A stretch of 64,000 nucleotides of DNA from a virus: IMG/VR virus record IMGVR_UViG_3300048930_000242, positions 1 to 64,000 of that record. One strand, given 5' to 3'. How positions within the stretch are numbered: position 1 is the stretch's first letter; every line of letters begins with the position of its first letter. Below the pieces are notes generated by a model. It was not told where the DNA came from. It made no database searches and worked only from the letters and a program-made list of their open reading frames with translations. A program made the position numbers and the translations under genes. This document shows positions 39,838 to 48,065 of the stretch, one piece after another.

Positions 39838-40360
39838 CGGACTTAATCTTGCCCATCTTTCGGAGCACTTCGATCATGTCTTCGGTAGTGCCGGTCATGA
39901 AGATATTGTCACCGCTCTTCTGTTCCACAACGGTCGGCTCTTCGTTCTTCTTCTCAGGATTTGGTCTCTCTTTCGAGGCCCTGGCCGCAGCACGGTGAAT
40001 CTCAATGAGACTCTTATTGCCGGCCGTGAGCTGGGCCATCAAAGAGGCGACGGCCGAGAATCCTTCTGGATTGCCGCTCGCAATAGCCGCCGAGATCGCT
40101 TCTTGGAGCGCTTGCCCGGCCGATTCGATGATCATCTGTTGGCTCTTTCTGGCGAATGTGAAGTCGTCTAGGAGGTCTTGCTCCTCGATTGGCTTCGCTT
40201 TCTCAAGAGCGGCCGCGACCGGAACGGCCTTCGGGTCATAGGTAGAAACAGAAAGACTTGTTGATTCACCGTCTTCGGTATCGATCGGAGCTGCGTCCTT
40301 CGATGATGGTGAACCAATTGCCGAGCTGATCTGATCAAACACGACTCTTGGATTTGACAT
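39818..40360 (-). CDS. 16: Terminase small subunit gp16
   Basis: 180 residues, immediately upstream of 17. The central helices (LDDFTFARKSQQMIIESAG, then FSAVASLMAQLTAGNKSLIEI) fit the oligomerisation core of T4 gp16, and the C-terminus (TGTTEDMIEVLRKMGKIK) resembles its tail. It would recognise and regulate packaging of concatemeric DNA. Assignment by place and helical pattern. Confidence 0.82.
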   Translation of the reverse strand: MSNPRVVFDQISSAIGSPSSKDAAPIDTEDGESTSLSVSTYDPKAVPVAAALEKAKPIEEQDLLDDFTFARKSQQMIIESAGQALQEAISAAIASGNPEGFSAVASLMAQLTAGNKSLIEIHRAAARASKERPNPEKKNEEPTVVEQKSGDNIFMTGTTEDMIEVLRKMGKIKSDVIQGN

Positions 40361-40361
40361 G

Positions 40362-41126
40362 TTATACGTCGATCTCTATTTGAACGTAGGAGTTGTTCTT
40401 GTCGCTCAATTCACCCGGATTTGCCCCGACGGTGATTGTCTCAAGGTCATAACGATAGTCGGTCAGAGGATTATCGATGTCGGCAATCACCTTGGTGATG
40501 ACCTTCTGCTTCTTGACCGGTGGGTAAAGCCAACCGGAGACTTCAAATGAGAAGTCCATTGTGATGGTTCGGCGCTTCGAGAATCCTTCCTCGAACGAGT
40601 CGGCCATTGTCGGAGACGAAGCCAGCGCGATTTCGATGTCGCTCCAGTGATCCAGCTCTGGAATCTCCAAGACCTTGAGATTCACGGTCGGAGAGAAGAA
40701 TGGCAGAAACTGCTCAGTGATCTGAAGGATGTCGTCCATATTCTTGGAGTAGATCGTCAGATCAAAGTTGAACTTCCATGGAACCTGCATCAGAGCGACC
40801 GATCTGACCTTTCCACCGGCTTCGTCTTCCACCACTTCATCGTATCGAAGCTGGTTAAGGCGGTTCAACGCTCTGGAAGCATCGTATGAGCCGGAATTAA
40901 ACACGAATCCCATTCTCGGAACTGGCAGAGAGGATTGATTCTCCGGGCCATCTTCAAGGCGATAATACCAATGGCTCTTGGCTCCATAACCGACAGGCAC
41001 TGAATAGATCTTACCGGAAGGACCATCATCCTTCCGGAAGATCTTCAATCCATTGAACACAGTCCCAAAGGCAACCACCAGTTTCCTGATGGTGCCATGG
41101 GAATAGTGCTGCCGCTCAAAGTTCAT
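40362..41126 (-). CDS. 15: Tail terminator gp15
   Basis: 254 residues (T4 272); it caps the tail and joins it to the neck. Matching features: an N-terminus with YSHGTIRKLVVAFGTVFNGL, VPVGYGAKSHWYYRL, the middle FDLTIYSKNMDDILQITEQFLPFF, and FSFEVSGWLYPPV, the last two very close in pattern to T4. Between 16 and a secreted protein, then 14. Confidence 0.9.
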   Translation of the reverse strand: MNFERQHYSHGTIRKLVVAFGTVFNGLKIFRKDDGPSGKIYSVPVGYGAKSHWYYRLEDGPENQSSLPVPRMGFVFNSGSYDASRALNRLNQLRYDEVVEDEAGGKVRSVALMQVPWKFNFDLTIYSKNMDDILQITEQFLPFFSPTVNLKVLEIPELDHWSDIEIALASSPTMADSFEEGFSKRRTITMDFSFEVSGWLYPPVKKQKVITKVIADIDNPLTDYRYDLETITVGANPGELSDKNNSYVQIEIDV

Positions 41127-41663
41127 TTAGAGATGGCATCCAAGCGGAGTTGGGTAATACAGATGGACTGCTCTGGCTAACACGATAGTGCCATTGAAGC
41201 CGAAGGTGTTCTGACTGAATGTAACCGTCAGCTGGTTCGCCACTGGGTCAAATGAATCGATTCGGACATATGAGGCAATTCCAGGGCGGCCAGGGATTCG
41301 AATCAAGAATTCGGTTCCGAAATTGACCGGATTGGTCGGGTCGAGAATGTCTCTTTCACCAGCGATCGCGGTATTTGGGTTCGACTTTGGGAACGACCCA
41401 CGGATTCCAAGGTAATTGCCGCATGTATCGACGGTGCCAGGCCACTGCGCCGGAATGAAGTACTTGCCGGAAATGACGGTCAGCGACAGGCCGATCGTCT
41501 GAGGATGAAGAGTCGGATTGACCGGAATCCAGACACCGGACACTTCATTGGTGATTGCTTGGGTAGTGACTGGAGGCAGAGTTTGGTACACCGGCTTTGC
41601 AACAGCTCCAAATGCCACAGCCAGTCCAAGTACAGCTCCGAAAATCCAATTGCGAATGCTCAT
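41127..41663 (-). CDS. Secreted/periplasmic protein of unknown function
   Basis: 178 residues with a clear signal peptide: MSIRNWIFGAVLGLAVAFGA, ending VAKPVYQ. The rest is beta-rich, with one Cys in DTCGNYLGI and another at the C-terminus (PLGCHL) that could pair as a disulfide in the periplasm. No family recognised. A secreted protein inserted between neck genes 15 and 14 is unusual; it might act in envelope modification or exclusion during late infection. Confidence 0.6.
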   Translation of the reverse strand: MSIRNWIFGAVLGLAVAFGAVAKPVYQTLPPVTTQAITNEVSGVWIPVNPTLHPQTIGLSLTVISGKYFIPAQWPGTVDTCGNYLGIRGSFPKSNPNTAIAGERDILDPTNPVNFGTEFLIRIPGRPGIASYVRIDSFDPVANQLTVTFSQNTFGFNGTIVLARAVHLYYPTPLGCHL

Positions 41664-41675
41664 TTGTTTCTCCTG

Positions 41676-42308
41676 TTAATAGTCTCCGAATGGAGACTTC
41701 TCACTAAAATCAATGATTGGAGCGGCTTCTTCTTGTAGTAGCACGTTGTCCGCATGGTTAGGCATATGTTCTTCCGGAGTCTCCTGAAGGTCATTAAGAC
41801 CAATGGCGTCCGTAATCTCCGGAATATCTATCTTCTCTCTGGATGGCTCAATGGTTTCGCAACGGAGGACGTAGGACATTCTGGTTCCAAGAGGATAGAA
41901 CTGGCTTTCGTGTTCGACGAACTTGATCTCAAACACTTCCTTGTTCATCGGATTGTAAATGATGTCCCCATCTCGCGGGACTCTCATTCCAGTGTTCTCG
42001 GTGAAAGCCTTCGCCGAGATCTTGATTCTCATCTCATCATGAGCTCGGATGCCGAGGCGCGAGATGATGTCGCCATCTCCTTCAAAGCCATCGAATGTCT
42101 CGATCCAACCTTCAATCTCCTTGGCTTCCGAAAAGGCCGAAGAGAGGTCTTCACCGAAGAGGCGGTCCATATTGGTCAGCTCTCTCTTGGCATAGAGAAA
42201 CAAGCAGCCATGAATCTGGATCACTTCCTGGTGCATTCCACGGTACAGCTCCGGCTCCGGTGAAGGACCGTTCTGTGAGTGGAAGTTGAAGTACGGATTA
42301 AGAGGCAT
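41676..42308 (-). CDS. 14: Neck protein gp14
   Basis: 210 residues (T4 256); with gp13 it forms the head-tail connector. Features: MPLNPYFNFHSQNGP, YRGMHQEVIQIHGCLFLYAKRE, and the central EAKEIEGWIETFDGFEGDGD and IYNPMNKEVFEIKFVEHES, all in line with gp14. Located in the 13-14-15 block. Confidence 0.88.
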   Translation of the reverse strand: MPLNPYFNFHSQNGPSPEPELYRGMHQEVIQIHGCLFLYAKRELTNMDRLFGEDLSSAFSEAKEIEGWIETFDGFEGDGDIISRLGIRAHDEMRIKISAKAFTENTGMRVPRDGDIIYNPMNKEVFEIKFVEHESQFYPLGTRMSYVLRCETIEPSREKIDIPEITDAIGLNDLQETPEEHMPNHADNVLLQEEAAPIIDFSEKSPFGDY

Positions 42309-42679
42309 TATGACTTCTTGAAAGATCCGGTCGTTTCGCTGAAGGTGATTGATCCGTTATTGACTCTGACGGTCAAGACGCCGCCCCACTTGAATCGAAT
42401 CTGAACTCCGCCGCCATCTCCATTGAAGAATTTCTTCCCAGAAATCGCCCAATCCGGATCATTCGCGAGTTCTTCAGCGGTATGGCCTTTCGAAACCAGC
42501 CAATCGGTAAGCGCGGTGCTGAATGATTTAGCGACATCAGCGTTGTGAATAGCCTTATTCACCGACTTCTTAACTTCTTCAACCCACTGAGCATAATCTT
42601 TCGCGATAGATCGCTCGGCATTTTTCCATGTTGGCTGAATCTCCGCAGATTCAAACAATAGACCGATTAGTCCTTCCAT
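42308..42679 (-). CDS. Small hypothetical between 14 and 13
   Basis: 123 residues starting MEGLIGLLFESAEIQP, a hydrophobic/acidic leader that may be another variant of the capsid-targeting type. The middle is helical (DYAQWVEEVKKSVNKAIHN) and the end beta-rich (GGVQIRFKWGGVLTVRV). Its ATG overlaps the gp14 start region by one base. Function unknown. Confidence 0.55.
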   Translation of the reverse strand: MEGLIGLLFESAEIQPTWKNAERSIAKDYAQWVEEVKKSVNKAIHNADVAKSFSTALTDWLVSKGHTAEELANDPDWAISGKKFFNGDGGGVQIRFKWGGVLTVRVNNGSITFSETTGSFKKS

Positions 42680-42693
42680 CTTTGATTCTCCGT

Positions 42694-43494
42694 TTATTCG
42701 CCAGTTGCTACAATTCTGCAGAACCTAAGGAAATCCTTATAGGCCTGCGAGTTAAGTGGGATTGACATTCCAACTCTTTCCTTGTTTCTTCCGACCATAT
42801 AGACGTCGATAGACTCAGGATAGTACTCAAGAGTCAAAGCTCCGCCATCGGCTTTCACTACAGCTCTGGCCTTCCCCTCAGTCTTCAGCTTCTTAGGACT
42901 TGGTGCTTTCATCAATTCTTCAACTAGGCTTTCCATTTTCGATTCTCCGATTTGAATTGGTGGTTCATAAGGTGCTTGAGTATCTCCATGTGTCAGCCAG
43001 TTTCGGAGACCCTTGATTGTGGTTTCGTCGATGGTTCCAAGTCCTTTCCATCCAGGAGTGAAGTTGATCAGATAGCCGGCTCTGGCCGAGTTGAGATCAC
43101 AATAGCCGATCATGACCTTATGCTCATCGAACTCGCCGAATCGCTCACCATCGACTCTGATCTGATTCACAATGAAGACAGGGCATTTTGGATTCTCGCA
43201 GTCTGGACCAAGGAAGCAATCGACATGACCGCCGTCGGCACCGACTGTGCCTTTGAAGTAACCATAATGAGCGGACATTGTGACAGCCCAACTCTTTCCG
43301 GTTGGATCTACTCCACGACGAACTGAGCCAAGCGGATTCTCAATTGAGATCGACATTCCATGAAGGCGGATAGAACCCTTCTTGTAGTTGCCGGCTCTCT
43401 TCTGAGCGGCCGTCGGTTGTGGAGTGTCATTCAGCGGAGAAGTGGCCGCCGAATGCGCCAGATCTCGAAGACACATTTCTTGGAAAAGTTTCAC
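42694..43494 (-). CDS. InPase-domain protein (polyvalent-protein type)
   Basis: 266 residues. The central domain (about 25-170) matches the pyrophosphatase-like InPase domain described in phage and plasmid polyvalent proteins: AGNYKKGSIRLHGMSISIENP, GVDPTGKSWAVTM, HYGYFKGTVGADGGHVDCFLG, EHKVMIGY and GWKGLGTIDETT, then WLTHGDTQ. Such domains are typically carried into the new host with the DNA. It has an MKLFQEM leader resembling the window's targeting-like N-termini. The C-terminal 80 residues contain a Lys-rich linker and a beta domain. It sits between neck genes 14 and 13. Confidence 0.7.
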   Translation of the reverse strand: MKLFQEMCLRDLAHSAATSPLNDTPQPTAAQKRAGNYKKGSIRLHGMSISIENPLGSVRRGVDPTGKSWAVTMSAHYGYFKGTVGADGGHVDCFLGPDCENPKCPVFIVNQIRVDGERFGEFDEHKVMIGYCDLNSARAGYLINFTPGWKGLGTIDETTIKGLRNWLTHGDTQAPYEPPIQIGESKMESLVEELMKAPSPKKLKTEGKARAVVKADGGALTLEYYPESIDVYMVGRNKERVGMSIPLNSQAYKDFLRFCRIVATGE

Positions 43495-43495
43495 G

Positions 43496-43825
43496 TTATT
43501 GAGTGATCATCACTGTCGATTTTCCGTCATCCCGACGATCACCGATCTCATATTGAAAATCCACTTCAAGGAGTTCATCGCCGATCATTTTAGCACCCAT
43601 ATCGTAGACGCTAAGATAAGTTGCTTTGTTTATCCCCATAGCATTTCTGAACCAAGTTACTAACGAACTCACGTCGTCCTTTTCGCTGTTAACGGATGAG
43701 GCAATATCACGAAGAGAATCAAATGGAAGCTTCACTCCTTCTTGCCATTTAGCAACTCTCTTAAGGCGCATAGCAAATTCAGAGCCCTTGGCTTCGTTAA
43801 CTTGAAACTGTTCAAATGTTTTCAT
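43496..43825 (-). CDS. Small virion-targeted candidate with MKTFEQF leader
   Basis: 109 residues. MKTFEQFQVNEAKG is the closest in this window to the T4 internal-protein leader MKTYQEFIAEA, with a possible cut after VNE. The body is helical then beta (DVSSLVTWFRNAMGINK, SVYDMGAKMIGDELLEV). It precedes the InPase gene by one base, so the two are likely co-expressed and perhaps co-packaged. Confidence 0.6.
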   Translation of the reverse strand: MKTFEQFQVNEAKGSEFAMRLKRVAKWQEGVKLPFDSLRDIASSVNSEKDDVSSLVTWFRNAMGINKATYLSVYDMGAKMIGDELLEVDFQYEIGDRRDDGKSTVMITQ

Positions 43826-43828
43826 CAG

Positions 43829-44581
43829 TTATCCCCGGAAAATTCCGTACGGTAGTTGGTACTTGAGAGTGAATGACTCTTCGAGCTTGTCGATTTCGGC
43901 CTGAGCCTCTTCCCAGATCTTCTGACCCTGGACCGTCACACCGCCGGCCATCTGGACGCCTTCGTACTTCTTGAGATTCTCGCCCCACTGGCGTTTGACA
44001 AGTTGAGTGGCGTAGTCCTTAATCCATTTCTCATTGAAAAGATTCGGTGAATTCTCTGGAGTCCTGGAGACCAAGCATGTCATGATAATGAAGTTGGTCG
44101 CCAGAATTTGGTGAGACGGCACCTTGACCAATCCATTGATCTTGTCAACTTGGTAATTGATTGGGCGATTGAAGTACCGCTGAAGGAGTGAAAGGTACTC
44201 CATCGTGACATGATAATTCTTCAGGTCATGGCTTTGGCCATTGTTCGTAGAGATTCTGAAGAATTCGGACTGAGAGATCAGATAATTGAGGCGCTCGAAT
44301 TCCTCGGAAGATGAAGTCTCACCTTCCGAGAGGTTGAAAATCTTGTTGATGTGAACTACGTCTTGAGGAAGCGGAAACGACTGAGTCGCCTCGTCGGCAT
44401 CTGTGAAGTCCACTCTGAAGATTTTCTCGGTGACACCGTCATGGTGCCTCTCCACAAAGTAGAGAATGGCATCATCGATTCGGTCACGCAGCTGCTGGTC
44501 CTCCACTTCGTTCTTGATGACCGGGGAGCCAAGGCGCCGTAGAATATAACCGGCCAGATCTTCGTAAGAGGAGAGAGCCAT
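43829..44581 (-). CDS. 13: Neck protein gp13
   Basis: 250 residues (T4 309). Signature start SYEDLAGYILRRLGSPVI, then RDRIDDAILYFVERHHDG, and the C-terminal KRQWGENLKKYEGVQMAGGVT. It completes the filled head with gp14. It lies just after the spanin genes, overlapping Rz1 by one base. Confidence 0.9.
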   Translation of the reverse strand: MALSSYEDLAGYILRRLGSPVIKNEVEDQQLRDRIDDAILYFVERHHDGVTEKIFRVDFTDADEATQSFPLPQDVVHINKIFNLSEGETSSSEEFERLNYLISQSEFFRISTNNGQSHDLKNYHVTMEYLSLLQRYFNRPINYQVDKINGLVKVPSHQILATNFIIMTCLVSRTPENSPNLFNEKWIKDYATQLVKRQWGENLKKYEGVQMAGGVTVQGQKIWEEAQAEIDKLEESFTLKYQLPYGIFRG

Positions 44582-44877
44582 TACTTGGTTTCTTCCTTTG
44601 GTTTAGCGATGAATGGAGCCAGAGCGGCGCGGAGCATGTCGGCATGGCTCTTCAGAATCTGTAGGCTTTGCGCGTAGGCCTTGGCTACTTCTTCGTCGGA
44701 AGAGTCCTTGCTCAAGGCCGACACCGGCAGATAAGGCTCTTCGATGTCTTCAGCTTTTGGCGGGTCTTGGTGGACCGGAACGGCCACAGAAATCACTTGA
44801 GGGTCTGGTCTGGTTGCCTTATCACCGCAACCAACAAGTGCCAAGGAGAGGGCTAGAGCGGCTAGTAGGCGGTTCAC
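44581..44877 (-). CDS. Rz1: Rz1-like outer-membrane spanin lipoprotein
   Basis: 98 residues from a GTG at 44875-44877 (AGGAG seven bases upstream) that overlaps the Rz TGA. The N-terminus is a lipoprotein signal (LLAALALSLALVGC), followed by a Pro-rich segment (HQDPPKAEDIEEPYLP) and a short helix. Outer-membrane spanin partner that fuses membranes at lysis. The frame extends further upstream but that part is inside Rz. Confidence 0.85.
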   Translation of the reverse strand: MNRLLAALALSLALVGCGDKATRPDPQVISVAVPVHQDPPKAEDIEEPYLPVSALSKDSSDEEVAKAYAQSLQILKSHADMLRAALAPFIAKPKEETK

Positions 44878-45278
44878 TTGGTGATCTCCTGTGCTCGGTC
44901 GATCATCCAATCGAACTTGGCCTCGCAGGAGGCCGGGACCGGAACTCTTCCAAGGTGGTCCAGTGCCTTGTCACGCTCCTGACGGATCTTCCGGATCTTG
45001 GCCTTGGATTCTTCGACTTCAGCAGCGAGCTCTTCATTCTTGGACTTGAGTTCCTCAATGCCGAGATTCTGCTGATCGATTCCATACTCTAGATTCATTG
45101 TAAGATTTTCACATGCCGTCACCTTAGCAGTCAATGCTGTAATGGTCTCAGATTGCTCTTTGATTGTGCCGACCATCGATGTATACTTGAAGTAACCAAC
45201 GGTGCCAAGAGTAAGGCCAATGGCCGCTATAACGGACAGAATGATGAGCTTTGGAGAGAAAGTGAATGGAATGAACAT
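44874..45278 (-). CDS. Rz: Rz-like inner-membrane spanin
   Basis: 134 residues: an N-terminal membrane anchor (LIILSVIAAIGLTLGTVGYF), a coiled coil (ELKSKNEELAAEVEESKAKI) and the Rz-like C-terminus VPVPASCEAKFDWMID. Works with the adjacent lipoprotein in the last step of lysis of a Gram-negative host. Confidence 0.88.
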   Translation of the reverse strand: MFIPFTFSPKLIILSVIAAIGLTLGTVGYFKYTSMVGTIKEQSETITALTAKVTACENLTMNLEYGIDQQNLGIEELKSKNEELAAEVEESKAKIRKIRQERDKALDHLGRVPVPASCEAKFDWMIDRAQEITK

Positions 45279-45544
45279 TATCTTTTTCCGGTTGTGTTCT
45301 TTTCGAATCCATCAAAATCCTGACCGGGCTTCAATCCTTGCTTTGTTAGCATATCGAATGCCAAATTAACAGCATGGTTATATGAAGTGGCCTTTACCTT
45401 GACGGTGTATTTCTTAGTTTTGCCGGTTGGCGGATTAGAAGTGACCGCGTAATCAGACAGTGTGTGCCCAGCCGCCTTACTCAAAGGAATAGTTCTACCT
45501 GGCATATGATCAACGTCTGGAATGAATGCTTCAAACAGTTTCAT
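45278..45544 (-). CDS. Small protein with MKLFEAF leader inside the lysis cassette
   Basis: 88 residues, MKLFEAFIPDVDHMPGRT onward. The leader resembles the targeting-like peptides seen in the head-gene regions. The body is Lys-rich with a beta pattern (KKYTVKVKATSYNHAVNLAF). It lies between the transglycosylase and Rz, where no lysis gene is expected, overlapping Rz's start by one base. Confidence 0.5.
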   Translation of the reverse strand: MKLFEAFIPDVDHMPGRTIPLSKAAGHTLSDYAVTSNPPTGKTKKYTVKVKATSYNHAVNLAFDMLTKQGLKPGQDFDGFEKNTTGKR

Positions 45545-45549
45545 TTCGG

Positions 45550-46116
45550 TTATCCTAGTTTCTTAAGGCGGTCGAAGAAGACCCAAATGCGAGACACATA
45601 TGTCTGAGTCTCCTTGGCGTGCTTCCCAGTGATTTTCGGCAGACATTCGTGAAGTATTGGCTTCCAGTCCGAATTGGCTGGGCAAGATCTCTTGGCCTTC
45701 AGAATGTGCCCCGCTCCGGCGTTATAAGAAGCGATCGCCAGGGACTCCCGGTTCTCAATGAAAGCCTCGGAGCGGAAGAACCAGCGCATCCGGTTCATGT
45801 AATGAGCGGCGAACATGATGCTAAGTTCAGAGTCATAGGCCGATCCCTTCTGCTTGATCAGATTCTCGGTCTCTTTCCAAGTGGCCGGCATGAACTGACA
45901 GAGTCCAGCCGCTCCGACATAGGACTTCGCATTCGGATCGAAGAGAGACTCCTGGTAGCACTGAGCTTTCAGAAGCCTCCAATCACGGCCGGGCATATAC
46001 ATCGAGGAGTACTCTTTGAAATGCTCGTCGTACTTCGAATTTTCAAGCGGCAAACGCTGAGCCTCAGCAGTGAAGCTGAAAAAGAGCAGAGTGAGTGCCG
46101 CAAGAAATCGATGCAT
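45550..46116 (-). CDS. Lytic transglycosylase endolysin (SLT fold)
   Basis: 188 residues that degrade peptidoglycan. Signal peptide MHRFLAALTLLFFSFTAEA with a likely cut before Q, so it is exported by Sec. Catalytic Glu lies in CYQESLFDPNAKSYVGAAGLC, followed by QFMPATW and the AIASYNAGAGHI motif, typical of SLT/gp144-like enzymes. It follows the holin-like gene by two bases. Confidence 0.88.
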   Translation of the reverse strand: MHRFLAALTLLFFSFTAEAQRLPLENSKYDEHFKEYSSMYMPGRDWRLLKAQCYQESLFDPNAKSYVGAAGLCQFMPATWKETENLIKQKGSAYDSELSIMFAAHYMNRMRWFFRSEAFIENRESLAIASYNAGAGHILKAKRSCPANSDWKPILHECLPKITGKHAKETQTYVSRIWVFFDRLKKLG

Positions 46117-46118
46117 GC

Positions 46119-46355
46119 TTAAAACACCGATCCGAACAGAATGCAGACGCCGACCAGGCGAAGACCGTAATAGATCGCCTTGGCCTGATAATCGGCCGAC
46201 TCAATCCAGTCCTTGACCTCGTCTACGCCAAGTGCTCGGTCCATCTGATTCAAAGCGAACCGGACACCGATAAAGGCGATTGAAGCCAAGAAGATCTTGA
46301 ACATCGCCGAGACCAGCATGATTCCAAGATCGGTAAAGTTTACAATCTCATCCAT
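46119..46355 (-). CDS. Holin-like membrane protein
   Basis: 78 residues with two membrane segments (IMLVSAMFKIFLASIAFIGVRF and IYYGLRLVGVCILFGSVF) joined by an acidic loop. Located directly before the endolysin, it is the best holin candidate. No family match can be claimed from sequence alone. Confidence 0.6.
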   Translation of the reverse strand: MDEIVNFTDLGIMLVSAMFKIFLASIAFIGVRFALNQMDRALGVDEVKDWIESADYQAKAIYYGLRLVGVCILFGSVF

Positions 46356-46366
46356 TATGTTTCTCC

Positions 46367-46738
46367 TCAGGTGATTGTGTAGGTAACAGGGAAGGTTGGA
46401 GCGTTAAGAGTGATGGTGACCGGTGTAGTGATATCGCCGACATTGCCGTTCGCGTCAACCGGAGCCACGCCAATATAGAGAGTTCTGGAAGGAGCTCCAG
46501 CGGTGATCTCGATCAGTGGAAGCAAGAATGGAAGCTTGACCTTGATCCGATGAAGGGTCGTGTTATCTTCCACAATACCCGGCTGGTCGTAATAGCCAAT
46601 CGGAATCGACGGCTCGGCATGCGAAAGCGTGGTTCCAGAAGTAGCCGGACGGTAATATAGACGGAATCCACCAGCCGGCTTTGAGATCTGATTGGTGTAG
46701 TTGATGTAGATCGTGTTTGTTGGCTTAACGAGAGACAT
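46367..46738 (-). CDS. Virion beta-sandwich protein, unknown
   Basis: 123 residues, beta-rich, with an FnIII/Ig-like look (YINYTNQISKPAGGFRLYYRP, then VAPVDANGNVGDITTPVTI). It precedes the lysis cassette and belongs to the fibre and neck region. Probably a decorating or fibre-linked protein. No close family recognised. Confidence 0.5.
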   Translation of the reverse strand: MSLVKPTNTIYINYTNQISKPAGGFRLYYRPATSGTTLSHAEPSIPIGYYDQPGIVEDNTTLHRIKVKLPFLLPLIEITAGAPSRTLYIGVAPVDANGNVGDITTPVTITLNAPTFPVTYTIT

Positions 46739-46741
46739 GCT

Positions 46742-46987
46742 TTAGTCCTTTATGATTTCTACTAGTTCTACTGGAGTGAATGTCTCATCTCCACGATTGA
46801 ATGTTTGCGAGTTCCATGCTGGATTCCATTCTGATGAAACGACGAATTGAATCACGTCTACATCAACTCCAGAAGTTTCTTCTTCGAGCTCGGCTGGAGA
46901 AGCGTCAAAACAGATGACAGAAGCATTCACTTCTCTCCGTTTATCTAACCCAACATATCGCTGCTCGTCGAAGGCGTCTATACTCAT
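46742..46987 (-). CDS. Small hypothetical
   Basis: 81 residues (MSIDAFDEQRYVGLDKRR onward) with a beta pattern (SGVDVDVIQFVVSSEW). It overlaps the next gene by four bases, so it is co-translated. Unassigned; possibly a partner of the structural gene upstream. Confidence 0.5.
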   Translation of the reverse strand: MSIDAFDEQRYVGLDKRREVNASVICFDASPAELEEETSGVDVDVIQFVVSSEWNPAWNSQTFNRGDETFTPVELVEIIKD

Positions 46988-47427
46988 GGGAGGAGAGTTC
47001 CAATTGGACGAACCGCATAGGTAAGAGTCGCGTCGGCCGCAACGGTGGCCTGACCTTGAGCGTAGGTGAAAGCGTCATGACCAACCACGGCGGTTCCATC
47101 ATCAACCTCGACAACTCTCTGGAGGTCCCATGAGTACTTTCGACCATTCTGGAAGATGCTGGTCTTCTCCGGTCCAAGGCGAAGAGTCACATCGCCGTTG
47201 ACGGCGTCGCGATTGGCGAAAAGGAGAGATTGAGCGTCTGTCGCCGCAAGGTCGTAGACCTGCTGAATGGCCGAAGACGAAGTGTCCGGGAGGGCCAGAT
47301 CGGGCTTGAATGTCAAGTAAAGCTGCCAACCAGTGATGTCGATTGGCAGCTTAGTGACGGTGTTGCGGAATCGAAAGCGAAGAAGGAGAGTATCTCCGCG
47401 TGTGACAGTCAGATTGATATTGGCCAC
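46984..47427 (-). CDS. Baseplate/fibre beta-rich protein
   Basis: 147 residues. The first part (NLTVTRGDTLLLRFRFRN, then PIDITGWQLYLTFKPD) is the pattern of phage receptor-binding or upper-baseplate domains (BppU-like N-terminal). The C-terminus is a beta-rich tail. A late box at 47460-47470 lies upstream. Confidence 0.6.
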   Translation of the reverse strand: MANINLTVTRGDTLLLRFRFRNTVTKLPIDITGWQLYLTFKPDLALPDTSSSAIQQVYDLAATDAQSLLFANRDAVNGDVTLRLGPEKTSIFQNGRKYSWDLQRVVEVDDGTAVVGHDAFTYAQGQATVAADATLTYAVRPIGTLLP

Positions 47428-47459
47428 GAGAGCTGGAGTCCTAGGTAAGAGTTTCTACT

Positions 47460-47470
47460 CCTATCTATTA
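47460..47470 (-). promoter_or_regulatory. Late promoter box
   Basis: Minus strand TAATAGATAGG, 33 bases before the ATG at 47427; restarts transcription after the early-type kinase operon. Confidence 0.55.
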
Positions 47471-47490
47471 CTCCAGCTCTCTATTATAGG

Positions 47491-48063
47491 CTAAGACCAG
47501 ACTGCCTCTTTGAAGATTTCAAGAGGATCACGGAAGCTGCCATTGGCGTCTTGAGTGTAAACCATGGCCTTGTTCTTGATAATGCTTCGATTGAAGCCAT
47601 CGATGAACATCGCTTGCTCATTGTTGGCCTTCGAGACGTCAAATGACTTGCCGTCGTCTGGCAGCTTTCCTGGATTCGATGCGACCAGAAGAACCAGACG
47701 GATCTTGGTCTGGTTAAGAACACCGATTCCGCGGAAGAAAAGTTTCTCCATTTCGAAGACGTAGTCCCCGGAATAGCCACGGTAAAGCGGAGAGTAGACG
47801 AGTTCACCGAGATGGAATCTGTCAAAGATCAGCTTCGGGGTCTTGCTTTGCGGTAGCAGAACATTCTGAATCAGGCCAAAAGAGTTCTTGAACGACTCTC
47901 GCTGGTAGGTCTGAAGGTTTCCATTATAGCACTGGAGTCGCTTCGGTTTGTCGAATTTGATGGTCTGGTGGAAGCCGAGGCGGTCATTGATCGTCTCAAT
48001 GAGAGTGCCCTTTCCGACATTGTCGATGCCTTCGATAATGAAAATAGACGGTTCGCCGTTCAT
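47491..48063 (-). CDS. Deoxynucleotide monophosphate kinase (thymidylate-kinase-like)
   Basis: 190 residues. P-loop EGIDNVGKGTLIE (11-23) as in thymidylate kinases, followed by FDRFHLGELVYSPLYRGY, which has the Asp-Arg motif and lid of that family. It would phosphorylate dTMP or a modified dNMP such as 5-hydroxymethyl-dCMP. It lies two bases after the hydroxymethylase gene, which suggests joint use. T4 gene 1 has an equivalent role but a different sequence type. Confidence 0.8.
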   Translation of the reverse strand: MNGEPSIFIIEGIDNVGKGTLIETINDRLGFHQTIKFDKPKRLQCYNGNLQTYQRESFKNSFGLIQNVLLPQSKTPKLIFDRFHLGELVYSPLYRGYSGDYVFEMEKLFFRGIGVLNQTKIRLVLLVASNPGKLPDDGKSFDVSKANNEQAMFIDGFNRSIIKNKAMVYTQDANGSFRDPLEIFKEAVWS

Positions 48064-48065
48064 GA

